DNA of 64,000 nt from Ruminococcus sp. Phil15 (GTDB lineage: Bacteria; Bacillota; Clostridia; Oscillospirales; Ruminococcaceae): assembly GCA_001940995.1 (NCBI GenBank), contig MSHC01000031.1, positions 1-64,000 on the forward strand, in the 5' to 3' direction. The position numbers were made by a program, and so were the translations under genes. The number at the start of each line of letters is the position of its first letter. Position 1 is the stretch's first letter. Below are positions 7,502 through 15,086 of this stretch, in pieces. The notes beneath the pieces were generated by a model, which searched no databases, was not told the origin of the DNA, and saw only the letters and a program-made list of their open reading frames with translations.

Positions 7502-8695
7502 TTACTCTGTTGTATAGTTATCGAAGTAGCCCTGAATGAATACGATTGGAGTACCCTTATCTCCTGAGCCTGAAGTAAGGTCGCAGAGAGAGCCGATGAG
7601 GTCGGTAAGTCTTCTTGGGGTCGTACCCTCAGACACCATCTGACCTACGAGGTTTCCGTCCTTTTCGGTAATCTTTTCCTTGATAGCCTGCTTGAGTTCG
7701 TCGCCTGAAAGGTCAGAAAAATCGTTATCTGCGAGGTACTTGAGCTTGAGCTCGTTTGGCGTACCCTCAAGACCTGCTGTATAAGCCGGTGATACAATCG
7801 GGTCGGCAAGCTCCCAGATCTTTCCGACAGGGTCCTTGAAAGCTCCGTCGCCGTAAACCATAACCTCTACGTTCTTGCCTGTTGCAGCCTTAAGCTTTGC
7901 AGCGATTGCGTCAACTACCGGCTGACAATTTCTTGGGAACAGCTTGACCTGGTTCTCGTTTGCCTTGTTAGAGCCGAGGAGTCCGTAGTCCTCGTTATAT
8001 CCGCTTCCGTCAACAGGAGCGTTGAGAATTTCGTCAAGACCGAACACCTTTTCTGCGCCTGCAGCCTTGAGAATCCTCTTTGTTCTTACACGGGTATGTA
8101 TATCGCAGTTGAGAACGTTCTTTGTATAGTTAAGAATTGCCTTAGGATTATTTGCGAAAACTACCTCGCACTCAGCGCCGCATTCACGGATGAGGTTTTC
8201 GTAGTATTCAACATAGTCAACACCTGTAAAAGTATGCTTTTCATAGCCGAAAAGTTCACGGTACTTCTCTAAAGAAAGGACATCTGTATACGGATTTACT
8301 CCCTTTTCGTCGAGCTGGTCGAAAGATACGAGGTGGTTTCCTACCTCGTCAGAGGGGTAAGAAAGCATAAGGACAATCTTCTTTGCGCCCTTTGCGATAC
8401 CTCTGAGGCAGATAGCAAAACGGTTACGGCTGAGGATCGGGAATATAACGCCCACTGTTTCGCCGCCGAACTTTGCCTTGACATCCTTTGCGATGTCGTC
8501 AACACTTGCGTAGTTGCCCTGCGCTCTTGCAACGATAGCCTCTGTCATTGCCACGATATCCCTATCGCAGATTTCAAAATTGCCGTCCTTTGCTGCTTCA
8601 AGAACCGATTCGGTAACGATCTCTACGATATCGTCGCCCTGTCTGATGATCGGTGCTCTTACGCCTCTGGATACTGTACCTATCATACGACTCAT
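7502..8695 (-). CDS. Coenzyme F420-0:L-glutamate ligase-like protein
   Basis: 397 residues. The N-terminal part (MSRMIGTVSRGVRAPII, then DGNFEICDRDIVAMTEAIVARAQG) resembles the CofE/F420 gamma-glutamyl ligase fold, which adds glutamate to a lactyl-phosphate cofactor with GTP. The protein is longer than CofE (~250 residues), and long homologues occur in Clostridia not known to make F420, so the substrate is open. The ATG at 8695 follows AAGGAG at 10 nt and matches the family start; an upstream hydrophobic extension has no ribosome site. A promoter lies at 8751-8779. No other F420 gene is visible in the window. Confidence 0.75.
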   Translation of the reverse strand: MSRMIGTVSRGVRAPIIRQGDDIVEIVTESVLEAAKDGNFEICDRDIVAMTEAIVARAQGNYASVDDIAKDVKAKFGGETVGVIFPILSRNRFAICLRGIAKGAKKIVLMLSYPSDEVGNHLVSFDQLDEKGVNPYTDVLSLEKYRELFGYEKHTFTGVDYVEYYENLIRECGAECEVVFANNPKAILNYTKNVLNCDIHTRVRTKRILKAAGAEKVFGLDEILNAPVDGSGYNEDYGLLGSNKANENQVKLFPRNCQPVVDAIAAKLKAATGKNVEVMVYGDGAFKDPVGKIWELADPIVSPAYTAGLEGTPNELKLKYLADNDFSDLSGDELKQAIKEKITEKDGNLVGQMVSEGTTPRRLTDLIGSLCDLTSGSGDKGTPIVFIQGYFDNYTTE

Positions 8696-8750
8696 TGTGT
8701 CAACACTCCTTACAAATCTGATAGACTTGATTTTTAAAATCACAAAACTT

Positions 8751-8779
8751 ATTTTAACACAGTTTATTTTCTTTTTCAA
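8751..8779 (-). promoter_or_regulatory. SigA-type promoter of the F420-ligase-like gene
   Basis: Minus strand: -35 TTGAAA (8774-8779), 17-bp spacer ending TGTGT, -10 TAAAAT (8751-8756). Confidence 0.7.
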
Positions 8780-8917
8780 TAGTATTTAAGAACTTTTTTG
8801 CGCCGCTTTGAAATTTTGTAGGTTTTTTCTAATTTTATACTCTGACAAACTTCATATAGGTTATTTTACACTAAAGCGGTAAAGCCTTGCCATGTTTTGC
8901 TTATCCGACAGACAAAA

Positions 8918-8949
8918 GCGGCGCCTCGCATTTTTGTCCGAAGCGCCGC
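8918..8949 (-). terminator. Terminator of the OadB-like operon
   Basis: 11-bp near-perfect inverted repeat GCGGCGCCTCG / CGAAGCGCCGC; on the minus strand it is followed by TTTTG. It lies 12 bp after the stop of the 52-residue gene. Confidence 0.7.
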
Positions 8950-8961
8950 ACAATGTTATTA

Positions 8962-9120
8962 TTATTTCCCGTCCTCTTTCTCCTGTGAGAACAGCTTGTT
9001 TGTTACAATTGTTGCAAGTATGATTACTCCGATAATTACGAAAATCACGAGCATTCCCTGTCCCATATAGTCCAGAGCGTCAACAAAGAGTTCGAGCTTA
9101 TCAAGAATCTTATCAATCAT
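8962..9120 (-). CDS. 52-residue OadG-like single-pass membrane protein
   Basis: Small protein with an amphipathic acidic N-terminus (MIDKILDKLELFVDAL), one membrane helix at about residues 21-40 (GMLVIFVIIGVIILATIV) and a charged tail (KLFSQEKEDGK). Size, topology and position 21 bp after the beta subunit match the small gamma/delta-type subunits of sodium-pumping decarboxylases, which stabilise the complex at the membrane. AGAGG before ATG supports the start. It lacks the long Ala/Pro-rich tail and the zinc-binding His/Asp end of classical OadG, so it is a reduced version. The call is mainly from context. Confidence 0.7.
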   Translation of the reverse strand: MIDKILDKLELFVDALDYMGQGMLVIFVIIGVIILATIVTNKLFSQEKEDGK

Positions 9121-9141
9121 AATTCATTACCTCTCTTAATC

Positions 9142-10239
9142 CTACATAAACATACCGAGAATAATTCCGCCTGCTATAACAGAGGCGATCTGTCCCGACA
9201 CGTTAACACCGATCGAATGCATAAGCAGGAAGTTCTGCGGGTCTTCTTTAAGTCCCATCTTATGAACGATTCTGCCGGACATTGGAAATGCGGAGATACC
9301 CGCTGCGCCTATCATAGGGTTAATCTTCTTCTTTAAGAAAATATTAAGCACCTTTGCGAAGATAACGCCGCCTGCCGTATCTGCGATAAATGCGATAAGA
9401 CCCAAGCCCAAGATGATGAGCGTTTCCTTCTTTAAGAACATTTCAGCCTGCATCTGGAGAGCAACCGTAAGTCCGAGGAAAATCGTAACGAGGTTTGCGA
9501 GAACCTTCTGCGCCGTTTCGGAAAGCGATTCGAGAACGCCGCACTCACGGATAAGATTACCGAACATAAGGAAGCCGATAAGCGATGTAGCTTCTGGAAC
9601 GATTGCGGAAACAACGAGTGTAATAATTATAGGGAAAAGGATTTTTGTAGTCTTAGAAACCGACTTCTGCTCGTAAGGCATACGGATAAGGCGTTCCTTC
9701 TTTGTGGTGAGGAGCCTGATTACAGGCGGCTGGATAATAGGAACAAGCGCCATATACGAGTAAGCCGCAACCATTATTGCGCCCTGATAGCTTGAATTGA
9801 GCTTCTGGGATACGGAGATTGCGGTAGGACCGTCTGCCGCACCGATAATTGCTATTGAAGCTGCGTCGTTAGGGTCAAAGAACATCGAAGCCATTGCGAG
9901 GGTAAAGAAGATACCGAACTGGGCTGCCGCACCGAAAAGCATAAGCTTAGGGTTAGTAAGAAGCGGTCCGAAATCAATCATTGCGCCGATACCGATGAAC
10001 AAAAGAAGCGGGAACAGCTCGTTTGCGATACCTGCGTTAAACAGCGTTGTGAGAGGGCCTTCCTCTGCTACTGCGGCTGAAGCGGGAATGTTTGCAAGAA
10101 GCGTGCCGAAGCCCATTGGCAAGAGAAGCGTTGGTTCCATTTCCTTTTTGATTGCAAGGTAAATGAGGACTGCGCCGATGAGGAGCATCACGCCCTGCTG
10201 CCACGAAAACTTCAATAAATTTTCGTACAAAATTTCCAT
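9142..10239 (-). CDS. Sodium ion-translocating decarboxylase beta subunit (OadB/MmdB/GcdB family)
   Basis: 365-residue integral membrane protein with about nine helices. Beta subunits of oxaloacetate, methylmalonyl-CoA or glutaconyl-CoA decarboxylase take CO2 from carboxybiotin and export Na+. Family hallmarks visible are LFIGIGAMIDFGPLL, the conserved Asp region IIGAADGPTAI near residues 132-142, and GNLIRECGV. The start MEILYENLLKF is typical, with AAAGGAG upstream. The only linked partner is the 52-residue gamma-like gene; neither the carboxyltransferase alpha subunit nor a biotin carrier is in the window, so the substrate acid is unknown. Confidence 0.9.
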   Translation of the reverse strand: MEILYENLLKFSWQQGVMLLIGAVLIYLAIKKEMEPTLLLPMGFGTLLANIPASAAVAEEGPLTTLFNAGIANELFPLLLFIGIGAMIDFGPLLTNPKLMLFGAAAQFGIFFTLAMASMFFDPNDAASIAIIGAADGPTAISVSQKLNSSYQGAIMVAAYSYMALVPIIQPPVIRLLTTKKERLIRMPYEQKSVSKTTKILFPIIITLVVSAIVPEATSLIGFLMFGNLIRECGVLESLSETAQKVLANLVTIFLGLTVALQMQAEMFLKKETLIILGLGLIAFIADTAGGVIFAKVLNIFLKKKINPMIGAAGISAFPMSGRIVHKMGLKEDPQNFLLMHSIGVNVSGQIASVIAGGIILGMFM

Positions 10240-10299
10240 TTACAAAACTCTCCTTTATTTTTTATGCGGCTGACTATTTGTCATAATCAAAGCACTATT

Positions 10300-10328
10300 A
10301 TTCTAACACATTTCCTCCTTTCGGTCAA
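10300..10328 (-). promoter_or_regulatory. SigA-type promoter of the OadB-like operon
   Basis: Minus strand: -35 TTGACC (10323-10328), 17-bp spacer ending TGTGT, -10 TAGAAT (10300-10305); ~60 bp upstream of the start codon. Confidence 0.75.
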
Positions 10329-10462
10329 GCGTGGAAAGGCAATTTATGGAATATGTAAACTATTAGGCGACTGCCGAGTCCGCAATTGTTAAAATGTCAA
10401 CAAAGGCGCTGTAAAATACAGATTTCACCGCTGTACAGTTTGACTGATTTTGTGCTTTTGTG

Positions 10463-10491
10463 TTGACTTAAAGGGAATTTTATAGTACAAT
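10463..10491 (+). promoter_or_regulatory. SigA-type promoter of the first Cys-motif/MATE module
   Basis: -35 TTGACT (10463-10468), 17-bp spacer, -10 TACAAT (10486-10491). The start point near 10498 rules out a TTG codon at 10497 as translation start and supports GTG at 10569. Confidence 0.75.
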
Positions 10492-10568
10492 CAGCATTGG
10501 CGACAGAAATTCAGAAACAGCAGCTAATAAACGCTTATAATTTACAAAACTACGTTCGGAGGTTAACA

Positions 10569-11011
10569 GTGACACACAAAGAGCAAGCATTATCCTATTA
10601 CGCAAACAACTTTAACTGCTCGCAAACGGTCTTTACTACATTTGCAACAGAACCGGGAATTGATGAAAAGCTTGCATTAAAACTTGGAACTGAATTCGGC
10701 GGAGGTGCAAGATGCGGTCAGATTTGCGGTACTGTATCGGGAGCATTGATGGTACTTGGCTTGAAATACGGTCATTGTCATTCTGATAACAATGATGAAA
10801 AAGCTTACGCATATTCACTTGCGGTAGAATTCAATAAACGGTTTTCTATGAAAAACGGCTCGGTCGTATGAAAGAACTGTTAGGTTATGACCTTACAATT
10901 CCCGAAGAAATGTCAATTATTAGGGGAAAAGACCTGTTTCACACGACCTGTCCGCAAATGATTGCCGATGCGACAGAAATCGTCGAACAAATGCTACCGG
11001 AAAACGGATAA
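10569..11011 (+). pseudogene. C_GCAxxG_C_C family protein, broken by a 1-base frameshift
   Basis: Starts at GTG 10569 behind CGGAGG (6-nt spacing). Residues 1-100 match the Cys-motif protein at 12877: FNCSQ near Cys17, FGGGARCGQICGTVSG, then EFNKRFSMKNGSVV. The frame ends at TGA 10869-10871. Adding one base after TG gives a Cys codon and reopens the frame as KELLGYDLTIPEE through HTTCPQM to a stop at 11009-11011, the same C-terminal layout as the intact paralogue. So one base has been lost in the codon of the third conserved Cys. The stretch is more AT-rich than its neighbours. Pseudogene, sequencing error and programmed shift are all possible; no slippery heptamer is evident. Confidence 0.8.
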
Positions 11012-11130
11012 AATCAAGAGATATATTACTAGTATATTCAATAAAAAAGGCTACAAAAAATCTCTCGCTTTTGCCTTCAACAGTAGCAACTATTAAGGAA
11101 AGGAATCCCATTAAGGGACAAAATACGGCT

Positions 11131-12531
11131 ATGCTACGGTCTTTCAGAAATAAATTTATTGGCGACAGAAGGTTTTACAGAGGCGTTATACTTCTTGCGC
11201 TTCCTATGATAATACAAAATGCGATAACCAGCTTTGTAAGCTTTCTTGATAACATAATGGTAGGTCAGGTCGGCACGGAGCAGATGTCGGGAGTTGCTAT
11301 AGTAAATCAGCTTATGTTCGTATTCAACATCTGCGTTTTCGGCAGCGTATCGGGTGCGGGAATATTCTCGACACAGTTTTTCGGCAAAGGCGACTACAAG
11401 GGACAACGCTACGCTTTCAGATTCAAGATGTACGCAAGCCTGCTTGTGGGAATTGCGGCTCTCTTGATTTTCCTATTTGGCGGGGAGTTCCTTATCTCGC
11501 TGTATCTCAGCGACGCATCAGACGTTGGCGACATCGAGCTTGCGCTTCACTACGGAAAGCAGTATCTTAGAATAATGCTTTTCTCTCTCATACCGTTTGC
11601 GGTCTGCCAATCCTATGTAAGCACGCTGAGAGAAACAAATCAGACCTTTGTTCCTATGCTTGCATCGGTTGTTGCAGTATTCACGAACCTCATACTCGAC
11701 TACGCACTTATTTTCGGAAAGCTCGGACTTCCTCAAATGGGCGTGCGTGGTGCGGCGGCTGCGACGGTAATTGCAAGATTTTTTGAGCTTATCATCGTAA
11801 TAGTATGGACGCACGCACACGGCGCAAAAAATCCATACATAGTGGGCGTATACCGGAGCCTTAAAATCCCAAAGAAGATTTTCCTTGACATACTCAAAAA
11901 GGGCACGCCGCTTATGATAAACGAAATGCTGTGGGCAACGGGTATGGCTGTCATAGCACAGTGCTATGCGGTAAGAGGGCTTGACGTTGTTGCGGGGCAG
12001 AACATCTCCTCGACAATCACAAATCTTTTTAACATTGTATACATACAGCTTGGCTCCTGCATTTCGATAATCGTAGGGCAATACCTTGGAGCAGGCGAGC
12101 TTGAAAAGGCTAAGGACGCAGACCGTAAGCTGTTGTTTTTCACTGTTGCCGCCTGTGCTTTGGTATCGGCGGTTATGGCGTTTGTGGGAGGCTTCTTCCC
12201 GTCCATTTACAACACCGAGGAGGAAATCAAGGATCTTGCAAGGTCGTTTATATTCATATCGGCGCTCGCTATGCCGCTTTGCGCGTTCTCTCACGCCGCA
12301 TATTTCACGCTTCGCTCCGGCGGAAAGACGCTCGTTACCTTCTTATTTGACAGCGTGTACACATGGGTACTCTTGATACCTTTTGCTTACTTTCTCACGC
12401 ACCACACCGCTCTTTCGATTGTGACTGTATTTTTCATAGTTCAGTTTTCGGAAATAATAAAGGTAATAATCGGCTTCTTTATGGTAAAGAGCGGAATCTG
12501 GATACAGAATATCGTTGCAGAAAATAATTAA
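11131..12531 (+). CDS. MATE family efflux transporter (module 1)
   Basis: 466 residues with 12 predicted membrane helices in two halves, typical of MATE antiporters that export cationic drugs or metabolites using Na+ or H+. The first half opens RGVILLALPMIIQNAITSF, then SFLDNIMVGQVGTEQMSGVAI, the classic MATE N-terminal signature. The ATG at 11131 is chosen because the family normally begins ~15 residues before the first helix; an upstream TTG at 11071 is possible and ribosome-site support is weak for both. It follows the broken Cys-motif gene by ~120 bp and precedes a small membrane-protein gene by 25 bp. Confidence 0.88.
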   Translation: MLRSFRNKFIGDRRFYRGVILLALPMIIQNAITSFVSFLDNIMVGQVGTEQMSGVAIVNQLMFVFNICVFGSVSGAGIFSTQFFGKGDYKGQRYAFRFKMYASLLVGIAALLIFLFGGEFLISLYLSDASDVGDIELALHYGKQYLRIMLFSLIPFAVCQSYVSTLRETNQTFVPMLASVVAVFTNLILDYALIFGKLGLPQMGVRGAAAATVIARFFELIIVIVWTHAHGAKNPYIVGVYRSLKIPKKIFLDILKKGTPLMINEMLWATGMAVIAQCYAVRGLDVVAGQNISSTITNLFNIVYIQLGSCISIIVGQYLGAGELEKAKDADRKLLFFTVAACALVSAVMAFVGGFFPSIYNTEEEIKDLARSFIFISALAMPLCAFSHAAYFTLRSGGKTLVTFLFDSVYTWVLLIPFAYFLTHHTALSIVTVFFIVQFSEIIKVIIGFFMVKSGIWIQNIVAENN

Positions 12532-12556
12532 AAACAAGTTATATGAGGTGACATAT

Positions 12557-12741
12557 ATGAAAAGCACAAAGGCAAAAATCTATGGATTCCGATTATACTG
12601 CACTTTGTTATAAATCTGGCAGGTATTCCGTTTTGCTTTTCGACAAGCGACCGGTATCCGACAATCGCACTAATTACATGTTTTATAGCTTATATTTTAC
12701 TTGGAATTTACGGCATATATATTATAAGAAAAGAAGATTAA
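12557..12741 (+). pseudogene. Small two-helix membrane protein with a frameshift in an A-run
   Basis: GAGGTGACATAT precedes ATG 12557 and gives MKSTKAK, after which the frame reaches a stop at codon 19. If the A5 run near 12575 had one more A, the frame would continue as NLWIPIILHFVINLAGIPF, then a polar STSDRYP turn, then TIALITCFIAYILLGIYGIYII and a charged end RKED at 12741: a ~60-residue protein with two membrane helices. The clean downstream frame with strong hydrophobic periodicity argues for a real gene recently broken by a single-base loss, or for a base-calling error in a homopolymer. Family unknown. Confidence 0.6.
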
Positions 12742-12814
12742 TCTAAGATTTTTGCAAACCTTAACTGCAGATTTATCTATGCAAAAAACTCTATAAAACC
12801 TGTTATAATGCCCG

Positions 12815-12843
12815 TTGACATTTTCGACTTTGGGGATTATAAT
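12815..12843 (+). promoter_or_regulatory. SigA-type promoter of the second Cys-motif/MATE module
   Basis: -35 TTGACA (perfect, 12815-12820), 17-bp spacer, -10 TATAAT (perfect, 12838-12843); the start codon is ~27 bp after the expected start point. Confidence 0.85.
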
Positions 12844-12876
12844 ATTATGCGAAAACAATTTTAGGAGATGTATTTT

Positions 12877-13356
12877 ATGAACGACCCTACATTTTACGAG
12901 GATAAGGCAAGAGAACTTTTCAAGCAGGGCTACAACTGCTCGCAGGCGGTTATAGGTACGTTTGCGGAGGAGCTTGGACTCAGCTTTGAAACTGCGATAA
13001 AGCTTTCGTCGTCCTTTGGCGGAGGTATGGGCAGGCTTCGTGAAGTTTGCGGTGCGGTAAGCGGAATGTTTATGGCGGCAGGTCTTGCATTCGGCTACTC
13101 AGACATTTCCGACCACAACGCAAAGGCTGAGCATTACAAACTCATACAGTCGCTTGCGGGGGAATTTTCAAAGGAGAACGGCTCGATTATCTGCCGAGAG
13201 CTTTTGGGACTTACGATAAAGGGCGCAGACGCACACGTTCCCGAAAAGAGAACGGACGAATACTACAAGAAGCGTCCTTGCGCAGAGCTTGTTGCACAGG
13301 CGGCAGGCATTTTTGCGAGGGAGCTTCAGAGGAGAGAAAGCGTGCAAAATGACTAA
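12877..13356 (+). CDS. C_GCAxxG_C_C family protein (putative redox/metal-binding)
   Basis: 159 residues. Conserved Cys at 21 (YNCSQ), 58 (VCGAVSG), 106 (SIICRELLG) and 135 (KRPCAEL), with FGGGMGR before the second. This is the layout of the C_GCAxxG_C_C family, small soluble proteins thought to be redox-active or to bind a metal or cluster; no reaction has been assigned to my knowledge. ATG 12877 follows AGGAG at 9 nt; the ATG three codons earlier abuts the ribosome site. Its stop overlaps the MATE start by 8 bp (ATGACTAA), so the two proteins are likely made together. A broken paralogue lies at 10569-11011. Confidence 0.85.
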   Translation: MNDPTFYEDKARELFKQGYNCSQAVIGTFAEELGLSFETAIKLSSSFGGGMGRLREVCGAVSGMFMAAGLAFGYSDISDHNAKAEHYKLIQSLAGEFSKENGSIICRELLGLTIKGADAHVPEKRTDEYYKKRPCAELVAQAAGIFARELQRRESVQND

Positions 13357-14686
13357 AGATCTTACCTGCGGAAATCCCGGAAGCGTGCTTATAAAATTCA
13401 CGCTTCCGATGTTTGTAGGCGTAATATTTCAGCAGCTTTACAACATCGCTGACAGCGTAATTGCAGGGCATTTTGTCGGAGAGGACGCTCTGGCGGCAGT
13501 TGGTGCAAGCTACCCAATCACAATGATCTTTATGTCTATTGCAATTGGCTTTCAGAGCGGCTGTTCGGTTGTAATAAGCCATTTTTTCGGCGCTAAGGAC
13601 TACAAGGCTGTAAAGACCTGCATCTCTACCTCGCTTATTATGAGCCTTGCGCTGTCGCTGATGCTTACTGCCACAGGCTTTGCGATTAGCACTCCGCTTA
13701 TGAAGCTTGTAAAAACTCCTGCAAACATTTTCGAGGACGGACAGCTTTATCTTAATATTTATATTTTAGGATTTGGGTTCGTGTTCCTGTACAACGTAAC
13801 TACTGGCATTTTCAACAGCCTTGGCGACAGCAGAACGCCGCTTGTGTTTCTGATAGGCTCGTCTGTCGGAAACATACTGCTCGACCTTCTGCTCGTAATC
13901 GCCTTTGATATGGGCGTGGCAGGCGTTGCGTGGGCGACATTCATAGCGCAGGGCATTGCCTGCATACTGTCGCTTATTGTGCTGCTCGTAAGGGTGAGAG
14001 GAATAAAATCCGAGCAGCGTCCAAACCTCATAAGCTTCGGAGCTATGAAGAGCATAAGCTCGATTGCTGTGCCCAGCATTTTCCAAATGAGCTTTGTGTC
14101 GGTAGGAAATATGTTTGTGCAGTCGTTAGTTAACAGTTTTGGCTCGTCCGTCATAGCAGGCTACTCGGCGGCTATAAAGCTTAACACCTTTGCGGTAACG
14201 AGCTTCTCGACTATGAGCAACAGCGTGTCTAGCTTCACGGCGCAAAATCTCGGCGGAAAGATGCCCGAGAGGGTCACAAAGGGCTTTTCGGCAGGCTTGA
14301 AGCTAGGACTTTCGCTTGCGGCGGTATTCTTTGCAATCTATTTCATCTTCCCGAAATATGTCCTAGGTATCTTTATGGACGATGACGCTACGGCTCTCGC
14401 ACTCAAAACGGGAACGGAATTTCTGAGAATCGTTTCGCCGTTTTACTTCTTTGTATGCACAAAGGTAATATGCGACGGAGTCCTCAAAGGCTCGGGCTGT
14501 ATGCTGCAATTTATGCTTGCGACATTTACGGACTTGCTGCTTCGTGTTGTTCTGGCATTTGTCCTGTCGGGCTTCTGGGGTGCGGTAGGAATATGGCGTG
14601 CTTGGCCGGTAAGCTGGGCTATTGCTACGGTAATGTCGTACTTATTCTACAAAAAAGGCTCGTGGAAAAAGGGATACTACCAATAA
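13349..14686 (+). CDS. MATE family efflux transporter (module 2)
   Basis: 445 residues, 12 predicted helices, with the MATE start MTKDLTCGNPGSVLIKFTLP and the signature LYNIADSVIAGHFVGEDALAAVGAS. It belongs to the DinF/NorM-like branch common in Clostridia and differs clearly from the module 1 exporter, so the two did not arise by a recent duplication. The start overlaps the stop of the Cys-motif gene by 8 bp, and AGGAGAG lies upstream. A strong bidirectional terminator follows at 14699-14735. Substrate unknown; it may export a compound handled by the Cys-motif protein (inference). Confidence 0.9.
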   Translation: MTKDLTCGNPGSVLIKFTLPMFVGVIFQQLYNIADSVIAGHFVGEDALAAVGASYPITMIFMSIAIGFQSGCSVVISHFFGAKDYKAVKTCISTSLIMSLALSLMLTATGFAISTPLMKLVKTPANIFEDGQLYLNIYILGFGFVFLYNVTTGIFNSLGDSRTPLVFLIGSSVGNILLDLLLVIAFDMGVAGVAWATFIAQGIACILSLIVLLVRVRGIKSEQRPNLISFGAMKSISSIAVPSIFQMSFVSVGNMFVQSLVNSFGSSVIAGYSAAIKLNTFAVTSFSTMSNSVSSFTAQNLGGKMPERVTKGFSAGLKLGLSLAAVFFAIYFIFPKYVLGIFMDDDATALALKTGTEFLRIVSPFYFFVCTKVICDGVLKGSGCMLQFMLATFTDLLLRVVLAFVLSGFWGAVGIWRAWPVSWAIATVMSYLFYKKGSWKKGYYQ

Positions 14687-14698
14687 TACCAAAGTAAA

Positions 14699-14735
14699 AG
14701 CTGTCGGGGCATAATTGCTCCGACAGCCTTTTTAT
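14699..14735. terminator. Bidirectional terminator between MATE and MGMT-like genes
   Basis: Stem GCTGTCGG / CCGACAGC with T5 on the plus side and an A-rich left flank, placed between convergent genes. Confidence 0.85.
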
Positions 14736-14742
14736 TATCAGT

Positions 14743-15051
14743 TTACTGCCCGTTCCAGAGGCAGTCCTTCATATTCACCCTGCCCTCTGCGGTAAAGGTA
14801 ACTCCCTCGGATATAAGCATTCTTCTTTGCACGTCCTCGCCTCCGAAAACAAAGGCTTTTGCTGTCTCGCCGAATCGGTTTACGACTCTGTGGCAGGGTA
14901 TCTGTGAATTATCGGGGTTAACGTGCAGGGCATAACCGACGACCTGCGACCACCTAGGATTTCCTGCGAGCATTGCGACCTGACCGTAGGTTGCGACCTT
15001 TCCTCTGGGAATCCTTTTGACTACCTCGTATATTTTATCAAACGTATTCAT
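14743..15051 (-). CDS. MGMT-family methylated-DNA-protein cysteine methyltransferase domain protein
   Basis: 102 residues corresponding to the C-terminal DNA-binding/active domain of O6-alkylguanine-DNA alkyltransferase. The helix-turn-helix part reads PRGKVATYGQVAMLAGN and the active motif IPCHRVV retains the acceptor Cys, so this is not a Cys-less alkyltransferase-like protein. The N-terminal domain of Ada/Ogt is absent. Start ATG 15051 lies 7 nt after GGAG. It probably repairs or flags O6-alkylguanine. It is the last gene before the convergent terminator. Confidence 0.88.
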   Translation of the reverse strand: MNTFDKIYEVVKRIPRGKVATYGQVAMLAGNPRWSQVVGYALHVNPDNSQIPCHRVVNRFGETAKAFVFGGEDVQRRMLISEGVTFTAEGRVNMKDCLWNGQ

Positions 15052-15086
15052 AGCATTACTCCTCAAGTCTTTTATAATAGCTTTTG

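Larger units (their letters stand above)
10240..10568. other. Divergent intergenic region between oadB-like gene and the first Cys-motif gene
   Basis: About 330 bp carrying one promoter for each direction (10300-10328 minus, 10463-10491 plus). The middle (10330-10460) shows no ORF, no strong hairpin and no recognised riboswitch. Confidence 0.6.

Noticed and set aside
11518-12294. Long open frame antisense to the first MATE gene
   Set aside because: Composition is rich in R, K, Y and C and unlike a real protein; shadow of the sense frame.
13289-13348. N-terminal extension of the second MATE protein
   Set aside because: It overlaps the Cys-motif gene, lacks a ribosome site and is unlike the MATE family start; ATG 13349 is preferred.
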